This document shows positions 24,399 through 31,223 of a stretch of DNA of 39,926 nt, piece after piece. The notes under the pieces were generated by a model, which saw only the letters and a program-made list of their open reading frames with translations, was not told the origin of the DNA and did no database searches. The position numbers and the translations under genes were made by a program. Each line of letters begins with the position of its first letter. The first letter of the stretch is position 1. The stretch is from NCBI RefSeq assembly GCF_002735695.1, contig NZ_PDZH01000033.1, positions 1 through 39,926 of the forward strand. The letters are read 5' to 3'. The DNA is from Chitinimonas sp. BJB300 (GTDB lineage Bacteria; Pseudomonadota; Gammaproteobacteria; Burkholderiales; Chitinimonadaceae).

Positions 24399-25067
24399 TT
24401 AGGCAGCAGCCTTGAGGGTTTGTACTTCCAGGCCGTAGTAGTCGCAGATGGCCTTATCGACGTTCGCCAAGCAGTTATCGATTTGCTCGTCTTCAAATAA
24501 GCCCATGGGGGTTTTTACGGTGTCATTACCGCTGTTGCGTGTTGAGAACTGATATTGACCATCCCGCACCAAGGTGCGCAGGACGATAGACACCATGCCT
24601 TCGACGGTGATTTTTTCGTCCAGCAATTTGCCGATGGTCTTGAGCTTGGTGTTACCAAACTCATCGGATTGACTGTGTGCCAGGATATAGACGCGGACAT
24701 CGTCCGGCAGGTGGGCCGCTGCGGTCAGAATGTCCCAGGCGTGGCGGCCTATATCGCTGAATTTCTGAAAGCCGGTTTCAGCACTGCGGCGCATAAATTC
24801 ATTGGCCAGAATGTATTGGAAGTCATCCAGCACGATGATCTTGCGTGTAGTGCGCTGCATGTATTTGATGATGCGTTCGCTCTGGTCACAGACAAAGATA
24901 TTCCCCCCGGTCGGCTGGCCTGTTTCGATCCGTCGCCATTGAGAAGAACGAAACGGCAAAGGCTTCTTCACGGACTGGATCAGCAAGGTGTCGCTGGGAA
25001 GCAGATTGCGCATAGAGGCTGATTTACCGGTACCGGACTCGCCAATCACAATGGTGGTGATGCTCAC
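24399..25067 (-). CDS. phage AAA/RecA-fold ATPase, Sak4-like candidate annealase
   Basis: 222-aa P-loop ATPase. Walker A GESGTGKS (Lys15) lies at the very N-terminus and Walker B KIIVLDDF at residues 77-83, followed by a sensor-like VRVYILAHSQ strand. Size, early Walker A and linkage to an SSB-tipped gene match the Sak4 group of RecA-core single-strand annealing proteins (phage nucleotide-binding protein family, AAA_24). It starts with ATGA overlapping the stop of the preceding 91-aa frame, so it is translationally coupled. That it anneals DNA is inferred from family and neighbours. Confidence 0.72.
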   Translation of the reverse strand: MSITTIVIGESGTGKSASMRNLLPSDTLLIQSVKKPLPFRSSQWRRIETGQPTGGNIFVCDQSERIIKYMQRTTRKIIVLDDFQYILANEFMRRSAETGFQKFSDIGRHAWDILTAAAHLPDDVRVYILAHSQSDEFGNTKLKTIGKLLDEKITVEGMVSIVLRTLVRDGQYQFSTRNSGNDTVKTPMGLFEDEQIDNCLANVDKAICDYYGLEVQTLKAAA

Positions 25068-25339
25068 GCTAGGTACTCCATGTATTCGAGGGGGGAGCTA
25101 TTACGTCCGCTTAGGCTTTCTTGCTCGGCATAGTCGCGGGCAAAAGCCGCGTGATCGGTAATGGGCTGTTCAACAGCCGGAGGGCAGTCGAAGGGATCAG
25201 CGCTGTAGCCATTCAATAAGGGCACAGCAGAGAAAGAAGGCGCAGGGGAATGCGACGGCAAGGGCAATGGCTTGCCAGCTGGTCGGTTCAGTGGCTTCTG
25301 TTCCGCAAAGGGCTTCCAGCTCCTGATAAGTGGGGTCAT
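25064..25339 (-). CDS. small phage protein of unknown function
   Basis: 91 aa, starting at an ATG with AAGGA upstream and ending in an ATGA overlap with the ATPase gene. The C-terminal half (DHAAFARDYAEQESLSGRNSSPLEYMEYLA) is helical and looks like a real conserved tail; the first half is Pro/Ser rich and lies over another open frame (25197-25385) that encodes a membrane helix, so which frame is translated in the overlap is uncertain. Confidence 0.5.
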   Translation of the reverse strand: MTPLIRSWKPFAEQKPLNRPAGKPLPLPSHSPAPSFSAVPLLNGYSADPFDCPPAVEQPITDHAAFARDYAEQESLSGRNSSPLEYMEYLA

Positions 25340-25385
25340 GGTGTATTCCTTTTCTTGTTGGCGGTGTGTCATCAGGACAGGGCAT
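25197..25385 (-). CDS. possible small membrane protein overlapping the 91-aa frame
   Basis: 62-aa frame from an ATG 2 bases after the stop of the 115-aa gene. It contains TYQELEALCGTEATEPTSWQ followed by a strong transmembrane helix (AIALAVAFPCAFFLCCALIEWL). No good ribosome site is seen, but re-initiation after the upstream stop is possible. It shares about 140 bases with the 91-aa frame in another phase. Only one of them, or both, may be expressed. Confidence 0.4.
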   Translation of the reverse strand: MPCPDDTPPTRKGIHHDPTYQELEALCGTEATEPTSWQAIALAVAFPCAFFLCCALIEWLQR

Positions 25386-25386
25386 G

Positions 25387-25734
25387 TCAATCGCCGTAAT
25401 AAGAGACATAACGCGCTGCATCCTGTGCATTGGCGCCCCGCATAAGGGTGGCCATCGGGATAAATTCGCGGGGGAATTGGCGCTGAAAAACGTCGTTGGC
25501 TTTGATACGTAATTGCCTTGCGTCTTCGCGCAAGGTGTTGAGTTCAGTCCGTTGCCTGCCTTCATTCAACAGGCAGTAGGTAAACGGGCCTGCGCCGTAG
25601 ATGTGCGCTTTGAGTGCATCCGCCCTGCTATCCAGTTGTCGTGCTTGCTGAATCAAGTCTGCATGATCGTTACTCGCAGCAAGATCGTTCTGCACATCGG
25701 CAAGGATTCGAGCGATATCTGACATAGCATTCAT
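25387..25734 (-). CDS. small helical phage protein of unknown function
   Basis: 115 aa, mostly alpha-helical and charged (ARILADVQNDLAASNDHADLIQQARQL, LNTLREDARQLRIKANDVFQRQFP), likely a coiled-coil. GGAA precedes the ATG. No family recognised. It lies in the leftward early arm directly after a terminator-rich non-coding stretch. Confidence 0.6.
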   Translation of the reverse strand: MNAMSDIARILADVQNDLAASNDHADLIQQARQLDSRADALKAHIYGAGPFTYCLLNEGRQRTELNTLREDARQLRIKANDVFQRQFPREFIPMATLMRGANAQDAARYVSYYGD

Positions 25735-25745
25735 GGCAATTTCCG

Positions 25746-25782
25746 AAAAAAAAGCCGCACCCGGTTTTTAAGCCGGGGCGGC
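25746..25782 (-). terminator. terminator upstream of the 115-aa gene
   Basis: Minus-strand stem GCCGC-CCCGG / CCGGG-TGCGGC with one bulged base, followed by eight T. It is the last of a run of hairpins in the non-coding block. Confidence 0.8.
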
Positions 25783-25785
25783 ATG

Positions 25786-26068
25786 GGAAAACCCGATGGC
25801 TCGGGCAGGGAGGACGACGAAAAAACACTCAGGAAAGAGAGCGAGCCACGCCCGTTGTCTAGTTCCGACTGGGATTCGGAGTTGCTTACTAGTGGCCAGT
25901 ATAGTTTTGCACGCCCACGCTCTCTCCTGAGTGTGCCTGTCTCTCCAGGCTGTCACCGTGCGTATCGGCTTGCACTTTCAGGTGTGCAAACCCTGGACCG
26001 CTGTCGTAATGGGCTACGAAGCCCCAGCGCCTATGCTCGTTGCTGTAGAGAGCGTTGAGTCTCTCTAC
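25786..26068 (-). ncRNA. candidate structured RNA in the leftward prophage arm
   Basis: About 280 bases with no believable gene but a dense set of hairpins, read on the minus strand in order: GTAGAGAG/CTCTCTAC (26045-26068, starting in the Gp49 stop codon), GGGCT-TCGT-AGCCC (26011-26024), a 9-bp stem GGTTTGCAC/GTGCAAGCC (25967-25992), GCCTG-GAGAGA-CAGGC (25935-25950), a long closing stem CACTCAGGAGAGAGCG / CGCTCTCTTTCCTGAGTG (25918-25933 with 25826-25843) enclosing TCCGA/TCGGA, then six T, and a further CCCGA-GCCA-TCGGG with TTTT (25788-25805). The stem followed by T-run gives a natural 3' end near 25820. It may be a regulatory or antisense phage RNA (the C4 class is one option); no family is confirmed. 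Confidence 0.55.
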
Positions 26069-26439
26069 ATGGCTGCGAGGTACGGTTCGAAGATATTTCT
26101 CAGAAGCGATTTGTTACGTTCCACACGATGAATTTGTTCGCATAAGTCGTAGCCCAGTACTTTCCAAACCTCATCGCATGCGTTTCGTCGGGCAATCTCA
26201 CGGCCCTTTACGGGATCAAAGTTGTCCCGGCTGACACAGGCGGATTGACCGAGCACCGTAAAGCCATTTCGTAAGCGCAACATACAGACGGTCAAGGTGG
26301 AGTTTGCGAAGTGGTGGTAGTCCTCTCCCACGATGGCAGCATGCACGTCCCGTTCTGTGATGCGTGGTGCATTGGATGACTTTGGTTTGATGTACTGACT
26401 GGATTGATCTTGGTTGTTGAAGTTAGTCTCTGAATGCAT
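26065..26439 (-). CDS. phage Gp49-family protein
   Basis: About 124 aa. The core IVGEDYHHFANSTLTVCMLRLRNGFTVLGQSACVSRDNFDPVKGREIARRNACDEVWKVLGY matches the Gp49-like phage protein family (hypothetical early protein of temperate phages). The start at 26439 is preferred over the ATG at 26445 because AAGG then sits 7 bases away. First protein gene of the leftward transcript, after a leader of nearly 390 bases. Function unknown. Confidence 0.75.
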   Translation of the reverse strand: MHSETNFNNQDQSSQYIKPKSSNAPRITERDVHAAIVGEDYHHFANSTLTVCMLRLRNGFTVLGQSACVSRDNFDPVKGREIARRNACDEVWKVLGYDLCEQIHRVERNKSLLRNIFEPYLAAM

Positions 26440-26826
26440 GTGCATGCCTTGGTTAATGTTTGAGAACAGGTAAGCGTTCTGGCCTAGAAACAGAAGGCTT
26501 ACGTGTGCCCTTATCGTGTGAAGGGCGGCACCCTCAGCATTTTGCGGTAGCTGGGCAACGCGTCACCGTATCTGCGCCCGGTGCTGGCGCTCTCCACGTT
26601 CTCATTACCTCGTCTGCGTTAAGGGCTTGATGCCCAGCTGCGAAACCAGTCCAGGCCGCATCCCTGCGGCTGCCTTGTGGCTTGTCGGCCCCTCTCCGGG
26701 ACTCCTATCGCAGCGCATCGGTTGTGAGCCGTGGCGTTGTTTCCATCAATGTTGTTAAGGAGCGGACGGCGCTGGGCCTGGTACTTCGTTGGGTTGTTGC
26801 TGTGACGCTGTGTGGTGCGTCGATAG
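26440..26826 (-). other. long leader of the leftward phage transcript
   Basis: From the predicted start of the leftward promoter to the Gp49 gene there is no credible gene. It holds a perfect hairpin GCCGCA-GGGA-TGCGGC (26655-26670) and short coupled frames (an 18-aa frame and a 23-aa frame meeting at TAATGA near 26600) that could be leader peptides but lack convincing ribosome sites. In lambda this place is taken by nutL and N; I see neither with certainty, though the many terminators downstream make an antitermination signal here plausible. Confidence 0.4.
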
Positions 26827-26832
26827 GATGAA

Positions 26833-26925
26833 ATATAACTTTTAGGTACACATTTAGTCAACACCTTTTGGGTATAAAAATTTAGTCGTAAAAATGGTAA
26901 TTGATCTTTTTGGTAAATTTTTCAG
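26833..26925 (-). promoter_or_regulatory. leftward early promoter (pL-like) with operators
   Basis: On the minus strand TTGACT (26856-26861), a 17-bp spacer and TTATAT (26833-26838). An operator-like 13-mer TACCCAAAAGGTG (26862-26874) abuts the -35, and further TACC half-sites follow in the spacer (TACCTAAAAG) and upstream to 26925 (TTACCATTTTT, TTACCAAAAAG). The same TACC-N5-GGTA form occurs at the repressor/cro control region. Confidence 0.75.
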
Positions 26926-27031
26926 GCAAAAAAATACCACCTCTCGGGCGGTAAGATTCTGTTATGCCTTGATTTGACGGGTAAAAGACAGGGGAAGAGA
27001 AAGGGGTGTAGAGCAGCAACTACAGACAAAG

Positions 27032-27054
27032 AAAAACCCGCTTGCAGCGGGTTT
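27032..27054 (-). terminator. terminator of the repressor gene
   Basis: Minus-strand stem AAACCCGC/GCGGGTTT with a 5-nt loop and TTTTTC tail, 25 bases after the repressor stop. Confidence 0.85.
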
Positions 27055-27078
27055 ATGAGAGAGAAAAATGGCGCAAAG

Positions 27079-27828
27079 CTACCACCATGGCCGTTCTACC
27101 GGCCTAAACTTGACGTCAACAATGGCACCTAGGATGCGCAGAGAATGAGCATGTTCTGCCTGAATAACTCGGTCAGGATACCGATGCTTATCTGGGCTAT
27201 CGCTGACCATGCGGATGCCATCAGGCTCTTTAAATAGCCGCTTGATATAAAACTCGCCAAGAAAGTCCACAGCGAAAATTTCGCCAGACCTAATGCTAGT
27301 TACATGCGTATAAATCGTGACGCTTGCACCGTTCGGAATCCGCGGCTCCATGCTGTCACCTTCAACAACTACGGTGGTGAGCTTTTCAGGGTATCTAATA
27401 TTTAGAGTGGATGCCCAGCGCTTGCTATAGCGGTGGCGCTTTCCTTCGTCATCTACTGCCCACTGCATCGAACCATTTCCTGCCGACATCTTTAACCGCA
27501 AAGCTACTACCTCAATTTCATCTTCATCAAGTTCGTCGCGATCGTCGTAGATGCTGACTGGGCGCGGCCTTGTGGCGATATTACCAGGCTCTAGCGGTGC
27601 TTCGAGGTTTTCTGGATGCAGTATATCCATCCACCCATGCGGTTTTCCATAAGCAATCTCTGCTTTTCTAGCAACTCCGCTTCCGATGTTCTTAGCAGGA
27701 TTTTTTCCAACGTACTGCGAGAGTTGGGAGTAGCCCATCTCCAGCCGCTCGGCTACGTCTTTCCTAGATTGGCCTTCAGCTAACTTCTGTAAGTTTTGCA
27801 AGCGAATTTGATAAATGTCCATGTGCAT
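27079..27828 (-). CDS. phage CI-type repressor with S24/LexA-like self-cleavage domain
   Basis: 249-aa prophage maintenance repressor. N-terminal helix-turn-helix (residues about 5-60: QNLQKLAEGQSRKDVAERLEMGYSQLSQYVG), acidic linker (DDRDELDEDEIEVV), and the S24 peptidase fold with Ser159 in VEGDSMEP and Lys196 in YIKRLF; a SAGNG stretch at residues 115-119 contains the Ala-Gly type scissile site. SOS-induced cleavage would induce the phage. The ATG lies about where the -10 predicts transcription to start, so the mRNA appears leaderless, as for lambda cI from PRM. Confidence 0.92.
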   Translation of the reverse strand: MHMDIYQIRLQNLQKLAEGQSRKDVAERLEMGYSQLSQYVGKNPAKNIGSGVARKAEIAYGKPHGWMDILHPENLEAPLEPGNIATRPRPVSIYDDRDELDEDEIEVVALRLKMSAGNGSMQWAVDDEGKRHRYSKRWASTLNIRYPEKLTTVVVEGDSMEPRIPNGASVTIYTHVTSIRSGEIFAVDFLGEFYIKRLFKEPDGIRMVSDSPDKHRYPDRVIQAEHAHSLRILGAIVDVKFRPVERPWW

Positions 27829-27836
27829 ATTCGATC

Positions 27837-27864
27837 ATTTTGTACCTATTAGGTAAACAATCAA
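27837..27864 (-). promoter_or_regulatory. repressor maintenance promoter (pRM-like)
   Basis: Minus strand: TTGATT (27859-27864), 16-bp spacer, CAAAAT (27837-27842). The perfect palindrome TACCTA-T-TAGGTA (27843-27855) fills the spacer, so repressor or Cro binding there would shut the promoter. The start point falls next to the repressor ATG. Confidence 0.6.
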
Positions 27865-27904
27865 AAAGGTGGAATTTGTTGATTAGCATTAAACCAATAA
27901 GGTA
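27843..27904. promoter_or_regulatory. right operator cluster between repressor and cro
   Basis: Three 13-bp sites of the form TACC-N5-GGTA: a perfect one at 27843-27855, a weaker AATCAAAAAGGTG at 27859-27871, and AACCAATAAGGTA at 27892-27904 overlapping the -10 of the cro promoter. The three-site layout mirrors OR of lambda. Confidence 0.65.
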
Positions 27905-27908
27905 TAGT
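27879..27908 (+). promoter_or_regulatory. rightward early promoter (pR-like)
   Basis: TTGATT (27879-27884), 18-bp spacer, TATAGT (27903-27908). The cro ATG follows only 9 bases after the -10, so the message should begin at or within two bases of the start codon. Confidence 0.65.
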
Positions 27909-27916
27909 TTATCCCT

Positions 27917-28111
27917 ATGAAACTCATTGACTATCTAAGTGCTGAGCGTGGGCGAGCTAAGTTGGTTGCTGCTGCAGCGAATACATCTCCTGAATACATC
28001 CGCCACGTAGCGAAGGGTCGCAAAACCCCTTCTTTGCCTATGGCCCGTGCAATCCGCGAAGCCACAGGTGGAAGCGTCGATTATGACGACTTCCTGCCCG
28101 ATAAAGCATAA
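27917..28111 (+). CDS. cro: Cro-like / YdaS-type helix-turn-helix protein
   Basis: 64-aa DNA-binding protein divergent from the repressor. The body (YLSAERGRAKLVAAAANTSPEYIRHVAKGRKTPSLPMARAIREATGG) has the YdaS/Cro helix-turn-helix spacing. It should oppose the repressor at the shared operators. No ribosome-binding site precedes the ATG; the promoter position predicts a leaderless transcript. Confidence 0.85.
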   Translation: MKLIDYLSAERGRAKLVAAAANTSPEYIRHVAKGRKTPSLPMARAIREATGGSVDYDDFLPDKA

Positions 28112-28173
28112 CCCGCGACGTTTCTAACCCAATTCGCAATACGCAAGATATGGGCAAACACAAGGAGATACCC

Positions 28174-28551
28174 ATGCAACCTGATCGAAATCAGGACGAA
28201 GAACTGTTGCTGTCGCGTTGCGGCGAGAAGTTCGATACCCCCGTCAAGACGTGGCTTCCCGAAAGCGTGGATGCCGCCCTGGAAGCGCTGGCACTGGAGC
28301 AAAACAAGAAACGCAGCGAATACCTGAGGGATTTGCTTATTGACCATATCCACGGTTCCGCAAGTCGTTTGCGTACCGCCTTGGGCGTCAGTTCGCGCCA
28401 AGAGGATGGCGGTATCGACGAAGCCTTGGGTGCCTTGGCGTTCGCTGTCGGCATGAGCCGCGACGACTACGAGGAACAGGTGTTGAGTGCGCATGTATTC
28501 GGACACGGAAAACGGATGCTCGAATTACAGCGTAACCACGGTAGCAACTGA
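28174..28551 (+). CDS. ribbon-helix-helix-like phage regulator
   Basis: 125-aa protein starting at an ATG with AAGGAGA upstream. Residues about 20-60 (VKTWLPESVDAALEALALEQNKKRSEYLRDLLIDHI) have the beta-strand plus two-helix pattern of CopG/Arc-like ribbon-helix-helix DNA-binding proteins. The rest is helical. It takes the place of cII in the lambda order, so a role as an early regulator is a reasonable inference, without proof. Two hairpins follow the gene. Confidence 0.6.
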   Translation: MQPDRNQDEELLLSRCGEKFDTPVKTWLPESVDAALEALALEQNKKRSEYLRDLLIDHIHGSASRLRTALGVSSRQEDGGIDEALGALAFAVGMSRDDYEEQVLSAHVFGHGKRMLELQRNHGSN

Positions 28552-28563
28552 AGGCCCATCACA

Positions 28564-28641
28564 GGCCCGATTTCGGGCCATTCGACACAGTACAAATGGA
28601 AATCCCGCCTTAAGCGGCGTAGCGAGCGCCTGAGCGGGATT
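28564..28641. repeat. two hairpins after the ribbon-helix-helix gene
   Basis: GGCCCGA-TT-TCGGGCC (28564-28579) and a longer palindrome AATCCCGC / GCGGGATT (28601-28641) enclosing GGCG/CGCC. Neither has a T-run. They could be processing or attenuation structures, or boundaries of mosaic exchange, in the rightward transcript. Confidence 0.6.
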
Positions 28642-28670
28642 GGACACAGCTTACATAGGTGGAACGGAGT

Positions 28671-28874
28671 ATGAAGCAACTTGAATCAGTTTTCCAGCGT
28701 GTTAACGACTGGTGGCGTGAACGGCGTATTGAGCGCCATAAGTTGGCCATGTGTGCCGCATTCGATGCGGGCGACTACACGGAAGCGCGTAGGCAGCAAC
28801 ATCTGTTCAGTACTGAACTGGCAGCACGTTCGTTTAGCCAGCGTCAACGGATGCAAGCAGGGAGGCAAGCATGA
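28671..28874 (+). CDS. small basic phage protein
   Basis: 67-aa helical, Arg-rich protein (VNDWWRERRIERHKLAMCAAFDAGDYTEARRQQHLF). GGAG lies 4-5 bases before the ATG and its stop overlaps the O-like gene start in ATGA, so the two are coupled. No family recognised. Confidence 0.65.
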   Translation: MKQLESVFQRVNDWWRERRIERHKLAMCAAFDAGDYTEARRQQHLFSTELAARSFSQRQRMQAGRQA

Positions 28875-29788
28875 GCACCGCATTGCGTCTTGTTCATTCG
28901 TCAGAGCGCGCTGTAAAGCCAGAGTCCTATCTCGTGACGGAGAGTTTTATGGCTATACCCAATGCGCTATTTGATGCGCTACTGGCTGCCGATATTCCTG
29001 CTCGCCAACTAAAGGTGGCGCTGGCTATCGCCCGTAAGACATATGGCTACGGCAAACAGCAGGATGACTGCACCATTACAAAGCTGGCAGAGGTGGCAGG
29101 CATTAATCGTTCTGATGCCAGCAGGGCACTACAGGCGCTGATTGCAGCCAAGATTGTGTCGGCCAGCAAGGGAAAACATGGCTCGCTGGTGTCAGTAAAC
29201 GCCCCTGATAAGTGGGAATTTGATGCGTGGCAAAACGCCACGGAGAGCACCACGAACGTGGCAAAACACCACGCACAAACGTGGCAAAACGCCACACACA
29301 ATAAACAACCCCAAAACACAAGTATTCCTTCCTCACTTCGTTCGGAAGAGTCAGCCACGGCTGACGAGCCATCGCCGAGGGAGGTTGAGGGCAAGGTTCA
29401 AGCCCATGCAGACCAGCCGGTCACGGCTAAGGTTGCTGAACCTGTGTCGGACAAGGTCGCCAAGGTGCAGCTAGACCCAGCCCGTCTGGTGGAGGCCTAC
29501 CATGCTGCCTGCCCAACCCTGCCACGGGTCAAGCTGCTGACCGATAGCCGCAAGCAGGCCCTTCGCCAACGCTGGGTGCAAGCTGGCAAGGAACTCGGAC
29601 GTTACGGCATTGGCGACGTGGAAGCCGGCATGGCGTGGTGGACCCGGTTCTTCACCGCCGTGGGGGAAAGCGATTTCCTGTCGGGCAAGAGCGGCGCTTG
29701 GAGCCAATGCAACTTTGATTGGCTGCTGAAGCAGGCCAACTTCGTGAAGGTCGTGGAAGGCAACTACCGCAATGGGGTGCAAGCATGA
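28871..29788 (+). CDS. phage replication initiator, O-like
   Basis: 305-aa homologue of phage replication protein O. Residues about 22-110 form the N-terminal winged helix of that family (SFMAIPNALFDALLAADIPARQLKVALAIARKTYGYGKQQDD ... INRSDASRALQALIAAKIV), which binds origin iterons. The middle is low-complexity and is encoded by the iterons themselves (WQNAT repeated at residues 119-142). The C-terminal part (VEAYHAACPTLPRVKLLTDSRKQALRQRW ... MAWWTRFFTAVGESDFLSGKSGAWSQCNFDWLLKQANFVKVVEGNY) is typical of phage initiators that contact the helicase. It overlaps dnaB by four bases. Confidence 0.9.
   Translation: MSTALRLVHSSERAVKPESYLVTESFMAIPNALFDALLAADIPARQLKVALAIARKTYGYGKQQDDCTITKLAEVAGINRSDASRALQALIAAKIVSASKGKHGSLVSVNAPDKWEFDAWQNATESTTNVAKHHAQTWQNATHNKQPQNTSIPSSLRSEESATADEPSPREVEGKVQAHADQPVTAKVAEPVSDKVAKVQLDPARLVEAYHAACPTLPRVKLLTDSRKQALRQRWVQAGKELGRYGIGDVEAGMAWWTRFFTAVGESDFLSGKSGAWSQCNFDWLLKQANFVKVVEGNYRNGVQA
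29226..29296 (+). other. candidate phage replication origin (iterons inside the O-like gene)
   Basis: Three copies of CGTGGCAAAACGCCACG: exact at 29226-29242, one change at 29257-29273, and last base changed at 29280-29296, spaced 31 and 23 bases. Each is itself an inverted repeat (GTGGC/GCCAC). An A-rich stretch follows (AATAAACAACCCCAAAAC). Iterons within the initiator gene are the hallmark of the lambda origin. Confidence 0.8.
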
Positions 29789-31209
29789 ACGCGCCGCAAG
29801 CCTTTCCCTTTGGTGGCCAATTCCCCACTGGGAACCCCGGCCTCGTTGGCTACCTGCCACCGTGCAATGTCGAGGCGGAGCAGAGCGTCATCGGTGGTCT
29901 GTTGATCCAGCCGGAGCGGCTGCACGACATCCCGGAACTGCGTGCCGAACATTTCCACCATGAAGCGCATCGACTGGCTTTCAGCGCCATTACCCGCTTG
30001 GTGGGTGCCAATCGACCAGCCGATGCGGTTTCGGTGATGAGTGACTTGGACGCCCATGCCGAGTTGGATGCGGCAGGCGGCATGACCTACCTGACCCAGT
30101 TGGCGCAGAACGTACCCAGTGCCGCAAACATCCGGCGCTACACCGAAATCGTGACGGAACATGCGCTGGAACGAAGCCTGCTGACCGCAGCGGCTGAGAT
30201 TTCGGACTTGGCCGTAGAGCGCAGTGGCCGGACATTGGCTGAACGCCAAGCCGAGGCGATTCGCCTGTTGTCCAGCGTGACCGATGAAGCAACAACGGAG
30301 CACGAGCCGGTATCGATGGCGCTGGCAGTACAGACGGCGACCAAGGAAATGATGGATCGCCTGGACCGTGGCGATGTCTTGGGCGGCTTATCGACAGGTC
30401 TGGCTGGTCTGGATGCGATTTTGGATGGGCTCAAGCCTGGCGATCTCATCGTCATTGGTGGCCGGCCTTCAATGGGTAAGTCTGCCCTTGGCTTGAGTAT
30501 TGCTCTAGAAAACGGCTTGAATGGCCAGCCAGCCCAATACAACAGCCTGGAAATGCAGGCTGCCAAGCTCAGCAAGCGGGCCATTGCCGGTGTAGGCGGT
30601 ATCAGCCTTACCCGCATGAAGAGCGGGCAAATGCAGGGCACCGATTACAGCGCGTATACGGTTGCTGCGACACGGCTGTCTGATGCGCCAATTTGGATCG
30701 AGGATAAAGCCGGGCAGACCGTGGAGCGCATTGCAGCGGGTGCGCGCAAGCAAAAGCGCAAACGGGGCATCTCCCTGCTGGTGGTTGACCACCTGCACCT
30801 GATTCCGGTGAAAGGCGATAACCGGGCGGTTGCGTTGGGCAGGGTATCGGCTGGCTTGAAGGAGCTAGCGATGGAGCTGGGTATTCCAGTGGTGATCCTG
30901 GCGCAGCTTAATCGCGATAGCGCCAAGAGCGGCACATCACGCCGGCCTACCTTAACAGACCTACGTGATTCCGGTGCCATTGAACAGGACGCGGACGTGG
31001 TGATTCTTGTGCATCGCGAGAGCTACTACGACGAGAAAGCCAATCCCAACGAAGCGGAACTGATCGTGGCCAAGCACCGTGATGGCGAGACCGGCACGGT
31101 CAGAGTCGGCTGGCAGCCGGAATGCACGCGCTTTACCGATACACCACCTGACTGGTCGCCAGCGATGGTCAATACGGCCAAGCAGTATTGGCAGGAGGCA
31201 GACCTGTGA
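29785..31209 (+). CDS. dnaB: phage DnaB-type replicative helicase
   Basis: 474-aa hexameric 5'-3' helicase of the DnaB family. N-terminal domain (NVEAEQSVIGGLLIQPERLHDIPELRAEHFHHEAHRLAFSAI) is typical of DnaB; RecA-like motor domain with Walker A GGRPSMGKS (Lys232), Walker B-like LLVVDHLHLI, and the arginine-finger region LNRDSAKSGTSRRPTLTDLRDSGAIEQDADVV. The start at 29785 overlaps the initiator gene in ATGA. By carrying its own helicase the phage does not need a P-type loader for host DnaB. Confidence 0.95.
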   Translation: MNAPQAFPFGGQFPTGNPGLVGYLPPCNVEAEQSVIGGLLIQPERLHDIPELRAEHFHHEAHRLAFSAITRLVGANRPADAVSVMSDLDAHAELDAAGGMTYLTQLAQNVPSAANIRRYTEIVTEHALERSLLTAAAEISDLAVERSGRTLAERQAEAIRLLSSVTDEATTEHEPVSMALAVQTATKEMMDRLDRGDVLGGLSTGLAGLDAILDGLKPGDLIVIGGRPSMGKSALGLSIALENGLNGQPAQYNSLEMQAAKLSKRAIAGVGGISLTRMKSGQMQGTDYSAYTVAATRLSDAPIWIEDKAGQTVERIAAGARKQKRKRGISLLVVDHLHLIPVKGDNRAVALGRVSAGLKELAMELGIPVVILAQLNRDSAKSGTSRRPTLTDLRDSGAIEQDADVVILVHRESYYDEKANPNEAELIVAKHRDGETGTVRVGWQPECTRFTDTPPDWSPAMVNTAKQYWQEADL

Positions 31210-31223
31210 TTGGAGAAGAAACA

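Noticed and set aside
25768..26058. Small frames on both strands across the hairpin-rich block
   Set aside because: Both run through several stem-loops and terminator sequences and have odd composition; the minus one ends inside the terminator. Structured RNA is a better reading.
26619..26864. 81-aa minus-strand frame in the leftward leader
   Set aside because: Its start lies upstream of the predicted pL transcription start and no ribosome site is present.
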